Assembly: GCA_027048265.1 (NCBI GenBank)
Contig: JALTXS010000123.1
Location: 1 to 12,524, forward strand
From: Desulfurococcales archaeon
GTDB lineage: Archaea > Thermoproteota > Thermoprotei_A > Sulfolobales > Fervidicoccaceae
Length of the DNA stretch: 12,524 nt
Direction: 5' to 3'
In this document: positions 7,053-11,986 of the stretch, piece by piece
Layout: each line of letters starts with the position of its first letter
Position numbering within the stretch: position 1 is the first letter of the stretch
Notes under the pieces: generated by a model
Told to the model about the DNA's origin: nothing
Database searches by the model: none
The model's input: the letters and a program-made list of their open reading frames with translations, nothing else
Made by a program: the position numbers and the translations under genes

Positions 7053-7202
7053 AGTGTCTCCACTCCCCTGGGCGGCGCACCTGTTCCCCCATTGTGAGAC
7101 GTTGTTTATAAGGCATGGGGGTGCACTCGGGCGCGGGTAAGGTTATATGGTGGGGGAGGGAGTTAAACCCTTGGTCGAGCTTCTCGTGAAGGGGATGAAC
7201 TG
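7053..7202. promoter_or_regulatory. Divergent promoter between nfeD and the nuclease gene
   Basis: A TTTATAAG TATA box (7105-7112) has a palindromic TTATAA core and could serve both strands: about 50 nt upstream of nfeD on the minus strand and about 90 nt upstream of the nuclease TTG on the plus strand. It is bracketed by a 7-bp inverted repeat, CCCCCAT (7086-7092) and ATGGGGG (7115-7121). A second TATA-like GGTTATATGG lies at 7141-7150, nearer the nuclease gene. Confidence 0.45.
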
Positions 7203-8312
7203 TTGGCGCGGAGGAGACTTGTCGACATAGACGGCGAGCAGGCCATACTGCTGGGCAGGTACGCGGAGGTGGATGGCCACGCGGGGCGGCCCCTTCGGTT
7301 CGTGACGCACTTCCACTCCGACCACACGGTGGGCCTCTCACGAAGCGTGAGAACGGCGAGCATGGTCATAGCAACGCCCGCCACCCTTGAGGCCCTTGGC
7401 GTGCTTGGGCACAGGGTTCCCGAAGACAAGGCGGTTCCCCTAGAGTACGGGAAGTCCCTCTACTACGATGGGGAGAGGTACACCCTCCTCCCCACACGCC
7501 ACGTCTTCGGGAGCGCCCAGGTCATAGTGGAGACCGTGGAGGGCCGGAGGCTGGGTTACACGGGGGATTTCAAAACCCCCGGGACCCCCGTGGTGAGCGA
7601 GCTCGACTACATGGTTGTGGACGCCACCTACGCGGCCCCGGGTATGGTGAGGCCCTTCAAGCACGAGGTGGAGCAGCTACTTGCCGACCTCGTGAAGGAC
7701 CTCCTCTCCAGGGGCACGCCGGTGAGGATAAGGTGCTACCATGGGAAGATGCAGGAGGCCATGGAGCTCCTCCGCAGGATGGGTGTCGAAGCACCCTTCG
7801 TCATGCCGAGGAGGCCCTACACCCTAACCCGCGTGGCGGTGAGGCACGGGGCACGGATAAGGGATTTCCACCCCGACGACACGGAGGAGGCCCGGGAGAT
7901 AATGGCCCAGGGGTGGTTCGTCTACTTCCAGCACCTAAACAGCAGGACGCCCCCGCCCTTCGATGGGGGCGTGGACATAGTGCTGACGGGCTGGCTCTTC
8001 GACAACTGGATCCAGGAGACCAGCTGGGGGGGTCGGAGGACCCTTATAGTCGCATTCAGCGACCACGCGGACTATGAGGACCTCCTCGCCTACATTGAGG
8101 AGGCCCGCCCCCGGAGGCTCCTGGTCGACGCAACGAGGACCGAGCCGGAAGCGGCTGCGCAGCTTGCCCGGGAGGTCAGCAGGAGCCTGGGAATCGAGGC
8201 GGGGCTCCTCCCCGAGCACCCCGAGGCTCTTTCAACCTCGAGGGCCCGTCCCCCCGAGCTGGAGGAGCGGGGAAGCCTGGGTTCTCGGAGGGGAGTGGGC
8301 CCAAGATATTAA
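7203..8312 (+). CDS. Metallo-beta-lactamase/beta-CASP-fold nuclease (Artemis/CPSF73-like)
   Basis: A 369-aa predicted zinc-dependent nuclease. The HxHxDH motif is at 36-41 (HFHSDH), followed by the third-motif His100 in TRHVFGSAQ and Asp122 in YTGDF. A central insertion (about 150-270) matches a beta-CASP domain, and SDHADYEDLL at 286-295 provides the late conserved His288 before the C-terminal helix. Known relatives process mRNA 3' ends, degrade RNA 5' to 3', or trim DNA ends (SNM1/Artemis). It lacks the N-terminal KH domains of FttA/aCPSF1 and is short, so it belongs to one of the smaller archaeal beta-CASP groups. The TTG start is preceded by GGGGATGA at 7191-7198. It lies just upstream of PCNA in the same direction, which suggests but does not prove a DNA-repair role. 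No PCNA-interacting motif is visible at its C-terminus. The last 30 residues look disordered. Confidence 0.85.
   Translation: MARRRLVDIDGEQAILLGRYAEVDGHAGRPLRFVTHFHSDHTVGLSRSVRTASMVIATPATLEALGVLGHRVPEDKAVPLEYGKSLYYDGERYTLLPTRHVFGSAQVIVETVEGRRLGYTGDFKTPGTPVVSELDYMVVDATYAAPGMVRPFKHEVEQLLADLVKDLLSRGTPVRIRCYHGKMQEAMELLRRMGVEAPFVMPRRPYTLTRVAVRHGARIRDFHPDDTEEAREIMAQGWFVYFQHLNSRTPPPFDGGVDIVLTGWLFDNWIQETSWGGRRTLIVAFSDHADYEDLLAYIEEARPRRLLVDATRTEPEAAAQLAREVSRSLGIEAGLLPEHPEALSTSRARPPELEERGSLGSRRGVGPRY
8304..8312 (+). promoter_or_regulatory. Possible own promoter for the PCNA gene
   Basis: AAGATATTAA overlaps the stop codon of the nuclease gene, about 65 nt before the chosen PCNA start. It would place transcription start near 8335. 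The box is short and the match to a TATA element modest; read-through from the nuclease gene is equally possible. Confidence 0.3.
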
Positions 8313-8373
8313 TCCCACGGGGGCCACAGATCCCTAAGAGGGCCCCAGTGTTACACATGTGGTGGTGATTGGG

Positions 8374-9126
8374 TTGAAGGTGAACGTGGCATATCCCGAC
8401 GCCCTTGTCTTCAAGACGCTCTTCGAGGTACTTTCCAAGATGATTGACGAGATAAGGCTTGAGTTCGACGAGGAGGGCCTCCGGATAAGGGCGGTGGACC
8501 CCTCCAACGTGAGCATGGTGGATATAAGGTACCCCCGAGAATCCTTCGACGTATACGAGGTAGAGAACCATGGGAGCGTGGGCATAAATCTCGCCACCCT
8601 CATGAAGCTCCTCAAGAGGGCGAAGAGGGGCAACCGCTTCGAGATAGAGGCGGACGACGAGAACGTGGAGCTGAGGCTCCAGAGCGGCTACCTGCTCAAG
8701 AGGTACCGTCTCCGAAACCTAGAGGTGGTTCTCCCCGCGCTTCCCGAGGGTGAGCTCTCCCTCGCAGCTAGGATAGTCATGCTCGTTGAGCCCCTCTCCA
8801 AGATACTCAAGGACATCCAGGTGGTGGGGGAGCAGGTCACCTTCGAGTACAGGAAGGACGAGGAGAAGTTCCTCGCCTACAGCCAGGAGCAGGAGAGCCG
8901 CTACACCATGGAGCTGACCCGGGAGAGCCCCGCGGTGCTGGAGATGACAGGCGACGAGGACGCCCGGTCAAGCTACTCGGTGGACAACCTCGTCATAACC
9001 CTCCAGCTAACCAAGGTCAGCGAGAGCGTCAGGCTCGAGTTCTCCACAGAGGCCCCCCTGAGGCTCGAGTTCGACCTCCCCCAGGGCGGCCAGTTCGTCT
9101 ACTTCCTCGCACCCTACGTAGCCTAG
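8374..9126 (+). CDS. pcn: PCNA-family DNA sliding clamp (PCNA3-like paralogue)
   Basis: A 250-aa clamp subunit that encircles DNA and tethers polymerase, ligase and nucleases. The whole protein follows the two-domain PCNA fold: domain 1 with DEEGLRIRAVDPSNVSMVDI (32-51), interdomain linker about 116-132, domain 2 ending in PLRLEFDLPQGGQFVYFLAP and a C-terminal tail YVA. From memory of Sulfolobus clamps, MKV at the start, the RNLEV strand and the LAP ending most resemble PCNA3; crenarchaea often have several PCNA paralogues that form heterotrimers. The start is chosen as TTG at 8374 because GGTGGTGAT at 8361-8369 lies just upstream and because relatives begin with MKV; a GTG at 8359 would add five residues without a ribosome-binding site. 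It follows the nuclease gene by 61 nt. Confidence 0.9.
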   Translation: MKVNVAYPDALVFKTLFEVLSKMIDEIRLEFDEEGLRIRAVDPSNVSMVDIRYPRESFDVYEVENHGSVGINLATLMKLLKRAKRGNRFEIEADDENVELRLQSGYLLKRYRLRNLEVVLPALPEGELSLAARIVMLVEPLSKILKDIQVVGEQVTFEYRKDEEKFLAYSQEQESRYTMELTRESPAVLEMTGDEDARSSYSVDNLVITLQLTKVSESVRLEFSTEAPLRLEFDLPQGGQFVYFLAPYVA

Positions 9127-9156
9127 CCTGCAAGTCAATAGAGGGGAAGTGAATAA

Positions 9157-9166
9157 AGAATAAAAC
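9157..9166 (+). promoter_or_regulatory. TATA box for the tRNA-Trp gene
   Basis: AAGAATAAAA in an A-rich stretch after the PCNA stop lies 37-46 nt before the mature tRNA 5' end, a distance compatible with a TATA box plus a short 5' leader. Confidence 0.4.
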
Positions 9167-9202
9167 ACCCCCACGACAAACACCTAACTGGTGCCCTATG
9201 GA

Positions 9203-9390
9203 GGGCCCGTAGCTCAGCCAGGCAGAGCGGCGGGCTCCAGTCATCGCGGGCAGGACGCCCGCCCTCCAGAAAAAGACCCGCCCCCGCAGAACCGGGGCTA
9301 CGGGTCTGCTGACCCCGCCCGGGGGATGAACTGTGACTGGAGAAGGGCGAGACCCGTAGGTCGGGGGTTCAAATCCCCCCGGGCCCACCA
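9203..9390 (+). tRNA. tRNA-Trp (anticodon CCA) with a 111-nt intron at 37/38
   Basis: The acceptor stem GGGCCCG (9203-9209) pairs with CGGGCCC (9380-9386); discriminator A9387; CCA encoded at 9388-9390. The D-stem is GCTC (9212-9215) with GAGC (9225-9228). The anticodon stem is GCGGG (9230-9234) with CCCGT (9353-9357), one G-U pair. The variable loop is AGGTC. The T-arm is GGGGG TTCAAAT CCCCC (9363-9379). The anticodon loop is C32 U33 C34 C35 A36 G37, then the intron, then A38 (9352), so the anticodon is CCA at 9237-9239. Mature length is 77 nt including CCA. Exons are 9203-9240 and 9352-9390. The bulge-helix-bulge at this position would have central helix CTCC/GGCG with one U-C mismatch, so it is a relaxed motif. 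There is only one possible 7-nt anticodon loop, which fixes the junction to within the ambiguous G. Confidence 0.92.
9241..9351 (+). ncRNA. tRNA-Trp intron that appears to encode a box C/D 2'-O-methylation guide
   Basis: The intron has a D box CTGA (9309-9312) and a C-like box GGGATGA (9323-9329, one mismatch to RTGATGA), joined by CCCC/GGGG. The ten bases before the D box, CTACGGGTCT (9298-9307), are perfectly complementary to 9350-9359 across the 3' splice junction. The fifth base upstream of the D box (G9304) faces C9353, which is tRNA position 39. A second element, GTGACTGGAG (9333-9342), three nt after the C box, pairs with the anticodon and 5' splice junction (9235-9244, one G-U). Introns of euryarchaeal pre-tRNA-Trp (Haloferax, Pyrococcus) are known to guide methylation of positions 34 and 39, so the logic matches. 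The box after the second guide is degenerate, so C34 or C32 is the target; I cannot tell which. A 6-bp hairpin (9246-9251/9257-9262) lies near the 5' end. Confidence 0.7.
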
Positions 9391-9652
9391 CAGCCCCCAA
9401 GGGGGCAACAGATCAATACCCGGGGCTCCTAAGGTGCCCTATGAACCCCCGGCTAACACCCCTTTGCCCCCATCCCACTTCTAACATAATACACACCCTG
9501 GTGTAGGCTGGGGGAGGGTGAGACTACTAATGGATACATCCCTGCGGCTACACCTATAAGTGGCCCGCGTCACATTGGATACCAGGGGACACCACCCACA
9601 GTAGTCCACGCGCGAGCCCGTCTCCCCCCAGGCTCCCATTAAGGTGCCGGCT
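9391..9652. other. Spacer between tRNA-Trp and the next gene
   Basis: A 262-nt GC-rich spacer. It contains a hairpin right after the tRNA (9393-9406, GCCCC/GGGGC with a CAAG loop) that may mark the tRNA transcript end, the second copy of the direct repeat, and a TATA-like CCTATAAG at 9553-9560, about 93 nt before the next ATG. No gene is supported; a minus-strand frame here is the shadow of the downstream gene. Confidence 0.45.
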
Positions 9653-10498
9653 ATGAGGTTCTTCCTCGAAGCACCAGCGGTGGTCACATCCACCCTCCCC
9701 CTAGAGAAGGGTGGGGAGGAGCACATTGTTCTCGCCATTGCCCTCGAGAAGCCCACCGTAACCATAAGGGGGGAGAGCCCCCCAGGGGAGGGGGGTGAAG
9801 CCAGGCTTGAGTTCACCTGCAACTGCCCCGACGGGGAGGAGAAGGCCCGAGCCGCTGCACGGGAGCTGGAGCCAGTCCTACGCATGAGACTGAGCTTCAG
9901 GAAAACCGCTCCCACCAACCCCTTCAGCTGCGAGGTCTGCCGCCCCCTCCTGGTAATGCTGGCCCTAGGACTCTCCCAGGGAGAGCCCCGGCCCATAGAA
10001 GAGGCGGAGCTCCTGCTCAGCTTCCACGAGGCGGTGGTGCTGAGAACAGTGTTCCTGGGGGGACTCACGGGCTACTACCTCCCCACTGGGGATGCCCAGC
10101 CCCCCACGGGCCCCTGGATGGTACAGTACATGGCGCCTCCCCCCAGGCTCCGGCTGGTCCTTGCAAAGCTCCCCCACCTCGATCCCGTGGTCGAGTCGGG
10201 GGCCCGGGCCGCCCTCCTCATGGCGACCCTATTCCGCATGGCGGCTGAGAACGATGTGGTTAACATGCCCCGGATTCTGGATAAGCTCACCAAGGCCCTG
10301 GGGAGGGCGGGTGGCGTTCCCCTAATACCCCTGGACTTGGAGGAAGGTGGGTGGTTCCTCTCGCCCCTACCCAGCCCCGAGGAGTGCTCCCGTGACCTCA
10401 TGGAGTACAGGGAGAGGCTGGCCCAGTTCTTGGAGGAGAACTCTGTTGAAAGAGTGGTAACCCGGGCTAGTCCTGGGGGTGTTCTCGAGATTGAATAA
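9653..10498 (+). CDS. Uncharacterised protein; faint GHMP-superfamily / beta-RFAP-synthase-like organisation
   Basis: A 281-aa soluble protein that I do not recognise with certainty. The ATG at 9653 is preceded by AAGGTG at the right spacing; an upstream GTG at 9644 would use that ribosome-binding site as codons. The order of segments recalls archaeal GHMP enzymes such as beta-ribofuranosylaminobenzene 5'-phosphate synthase: an N-terminal strand pair ending AIALEKPTVTI (about 29-39), a helix with EKARAAARELEPVL (about 62-75), a MRLSF strand, a helix where GHMP proteins carry the glycine-rich phosphate loop, a GGLTGYYLPTG segment (about 136-146), then LRLVLAKLP and a long C-terminal helix pair. 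At the phosphate-loop position it reads NPFSCEVCRP, with no GLGS-type motif. Four Cys residues (two in CNC near 56-58, two in CEVC near 90-93) could form a metal site. Divergent family member or unrelated fold: both remain open. Confidence 0.7.
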   Translation: MRFFLEAPAVVTSTLPLEKGGEEHIVLAIALEKPTVTIRGESPPGEGGEARLEFTCNCPDGEEKARAAARELEPVLRMRLSFRKTAPTNPFSCEVCRPLLVMLALGLSQGEPRPIEEAELLLSFHEAVVLRTVFLGGLTGYYLPTGDAQPPTGPWMVQYMAPPPRLRLVLAKLPHLDPVVESGARAALLMATLFRMAAENDVVNMPRILDKLTKALGRAGGVPLIPLDLEEGGWFLSPLPSPEECSRDLMEYRERLAQFLEENSVERVVTRASPGGVLEIE

Positions 10499-10507
10499 GC
10501 GAATGGT

Positions 10508-10513
10508 TAAAAA
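10508..10513 (-). terminator. T-tract terminator after the RHH gene
   Basis: On the minus strand CTTTTTAA follows the stop codon of the ribbon-helix-helix gene by about 8 nt. The two convergent genes are only 22 nt apart. Confidence 0.4.
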
Positions 10514-10520
10514 GAGTGAC

Positions 10521-11261
10521 CTATTCCTCGGGTGGGATTATCTTCCATCCCTTCTCAATGCTATCATAGTAGGCCCTCTCGTTCTCGTAGAGGAGGCGGA
10601 ATAGCCTATCCATGGGCCGGGGGAGCTTCCTAGCCGCCTCCTCGGGGTCCTCCTCCGCCACCTGGGCAAGGGTCCTCTCCATCTTGGCCCAGTACTCGGG
10701 ATCAACGGCCACGTACTCCCCCCCCAGCTGCATGACCACGGCACCCTCCCTACGGAGCTTTTCGAAAAAGGCGGGGGGGTTGTTGAGCCACTTGAGGTCG
10801 CTCTGGAAGACGGCTCCCTGCTGGCGGAGCCTCTCCATCGCAGTCGGCCGGCCCGGGGGAGCCCTCCTGTAGCTGGGAGGGGCACGGGCCTCGGGGGATG
10901 TGGTCTGCGTTGCCGGGGGCCTTGGCGGAGGGGACTGGGCCCTCTCTTGGAGCTTGGCGATCTCCTCGCCCAGTTGCTCTAGCTTCTCAGACACCTGCGC
11001 GAGGGTTCTCTGGAGCTCGTCTAGTTTGCCCGTGTAGGGGACTAGGAGGTCCTGTACCTTGCGGGTGAGCTGAGCGGCGGTCCTCCTGATCTCCTCTCTT
11101 GCTGTATCTGGGGCTGCCCGGCTCTCCTGCTCGAGCGCCTCGTATAGGAGCTCTGCGGCTAGCTCGCTGGGGTGGACTCCCCTCTCCTCAGCTAGGCTCT
11201 TTATGCGCTCGAGGGTCTCCTCGTCGAGCTTTATGCAGAGCGTGGGGGGTCCCCGGCTCAA
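10521..11261 (-). CDS. Ribbon-helix-helix / coiled-coil DNA-binding protein coupled to ESCRT-III
   Basis: A 246-aa protein in four parts. Residues about 7-46 (TLCIKLDEETLERIKSLAEE then GVHPSELAAELLYEALEQ) match a ribbon-helix-helix fold: one beta strand for DNA contact plus two helices for dimerisation. Residues 53-108 are a predicted coiled coil. Residues 109-138 are a Pro/Arg-rich linker. Residues about 142-246 are a compact unrecognised domain, with KLRREGAVVMQLGGEYVAVDPEYW resembling a winged-helix wing. The start is taken as TTG at 11261, forming a TTGA overlap with the ESCRT-III stop, with GGAAGGAG just before it; a GTG at 11369 would add 36 Gly/Arg/Pro-rich residues that are merely the other frame of the ESCRT-III gene. 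Co-translation implies a shared job, perhaps tethering ESCRT-III to DNA or autoregulating the operon. No ParA/SegA-type ATPase, CdvA or Vps4/CdvC lies in the window. Confidence 0.8.
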   Translation of the reverse strand: MSRGPPTLCIKLDEETLERIKSLAEERGVHPSELAAELLYEALEQESRAAPDTAREEIRRTAAQLTRKVQDLLVPYTGKLDELQRTLAQVSEKLEQLGEEIAKLQERAQSPPPRPPATQTTSPEARAPPSYRRAPPGRPTAMERLRQQGAVFQSDLKWLNNPPAFFEKLRREGAVVMQLGGEYVAVDPEYWAKMERTLAQVAEEDPEEAARKLPRPMDRLFRLLYENERAYYDSIEKGWKIIPPEE

Positions 11262-11842
11262 CTCCTTCCACCGCTGGGCGGCTCTGGCATGTCCTGGGCC
11301 TCCCTCACCCGGGCCACCTCCTCGGCCTCCTTCAGTATCCGGCGTACCTCGTCGTCGGTGGCGGTCCACTGGCTGGGGGGAGTGGATGCTGGTGCTAGGG
11401 GTGTCTCAAGGCCTGCTCCCAGCTCCGCGAGCCTCTCCTCGAGCTGCGCGTATATTATGCCGACCTCGGGTATGCTGGTCGCTATATTACTCCGGATCTC
11501 GCTTATCATGGGCTCTATGCCCTGGAGCAGGGGCCTGGCCTCGCCTACCAGCTTCACGGTCTCGAGCCGTGTCCGGAGCCTTTCCAGTCCTAGTCGGAAG
11601 CCCCTAATCTGGTCCAGGACCTTCATCCTCTCCGCGATCTCGGCCGCGAGGAGGGTTGCTTCCTCTTCCCTGCCCTGCCTCTTGGCTTGGACCAGCCTCT
11701 GGTTAAGCTGTGAGATCTTGGCACCTATCCTGTTCTCAAGGTGCATTACCTTATACTCCGCGGAGCGGAGCGCCACTATGGCCCTCGAAACCTCTAGCCT
11801 CAGTTGCCGGACCTCATCCCTATCCTTCCCCAATCGCGGCAA
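11258..11842 (-). CDS. cdvB: ESCRT-III-like protein, CdvB1/CdvB2-type paralogue
   Basis: A 194-aa, mostly helical protein. Residues about 9-98 form the long basic helical hairpin of Snf7/CdvB proteins (ALRSAEYKVMHLENRI, then LVQAKRQGREEEATLLAAEIAERMKVL, then LGLERLRTRLETV). Residues 100-141 give the shorter helices 3-4. After a Pro/Thr linker (147-158), residues 163-180 (DDEVRRILKEAEEVARVR) form the C-terminal helix usual in CdvB paralogues, then a proline-ended tail. ESCRT-III filaments constrict membrane in archaeal division and vesicle release. The C-terminal winged helix that binds CdvA in true CdvB is absent, so it resembles CdvB1/CdvB2. The start is TTG at 11842, 8 nt after GGAGGG (11851-11856); the upstream in-frame extension passes through the promoter. 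It is first gene of a two-gene operon with the RHH protein. Confidence 0.85.
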   Translation of the reverse strand: MPRLGKDRDEVRQLRLEVSRAIVALRSAEYKVMHLENRIGAKISQLNQRLVQAKRQGREEEATLLAAEIAERMKVLDQIRGFRLGLERLRTRLETVKLVGEARPLLQGIEPMISEIRSNIATSIPEVGIIYAQLEERLAELGAGLETPLAPASTPPSQWTATDDEVRRILKEAEEVARVREAQDMPEPPSGGRS

Positions 11843-11907
11843 GCCTTGCGCCCTCCAATGAGCATTATGGGCAGGGGTCTCTCTCACACTATTTTTGGAG
11901 AACGCGG

Positions 11908-11915
11908 TATATAAG
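11908..11915. promoter_or_regulatory. TATA box of the divergent ESCRT-III / ABC promoter
   Basis: TATATAAG on plus, CTTATATA on minus. On the minus strand it predicts a start near 11883 and a leader of about 40 nt to the ESCRT-III TTG. On the plus strand it predicts a start near 11940, immediately before the 19-bp palindrome. The symmetric TATATA core could serve both directions. Confidence 0.55.
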
Positions 11916-11945
11916 ATGGGGGACGACATCTCTATGGTATAGAGT

Positions 11946-11964
11946 CCCCGCGTGCCACGCGGGG
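11946..11964. promoter_or_regulatory. 19-bp perfect palindrome, candidate operator
   Basis: CCCCGCGTG-C-CACGCGGGG: two perfect 9-bp arms around one central base, in the 144-bp divergent spacer between the ESCRT-III/RHH operon and the ABC ATPase. The one-base spacer favours a DNA site for a two-fold-symmetric protein over a simple RNA hairpin, although an RNA form with 7 bp and a 5-nt loop is possible. It lies just downstream of the predicted plus-strand start site. Ribbon-helix-helix proteins bind such sites, and one is encoded in the adjacent operon. Confidence 0.55.
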
Positions 11965-11986
11965 GGAGGTCTTCTGGTGAACAGGG

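Larger units (their letters stand above)
9183..9443 (+). repeat. Direct repeat flanking the tRNA gene
   Basis: GGTGCCCTATG occurs at 9190-9200, just before the tRNA, and again at 9433-9443, 43 nt after it. Both are preceded by CCTAA (9183-9187 and 9428-9432), the first copy having two extra bases. A related AAGGTGCC..CTATGAGG lies at 9641-9657, where it acts as ribosome-binding site and ATG of the next gene. Confidence 0.5.

Noticed and set aside
9441..9503. Tiny 20-residue open frame after the second direct repeat
   Set aside because: It has an AAGGTG and ATG arrangement, but the peptide is low in information and no neighbour supports it.
9481..10068. Minus-strand open frame of 195 aa
   Set aside because: It is antisense to a plus-strand gene that has a proper ribosome-binding site; it is Ser/Arg-rich with no domain.
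11262..11369. N-terminal extension of the RHH protein from a GTG
   Set aside because: The added Gly/Arg/Pro-rich residues come from the other frame of the ESCRT-III C-terminus; the TTGA start is more economical.
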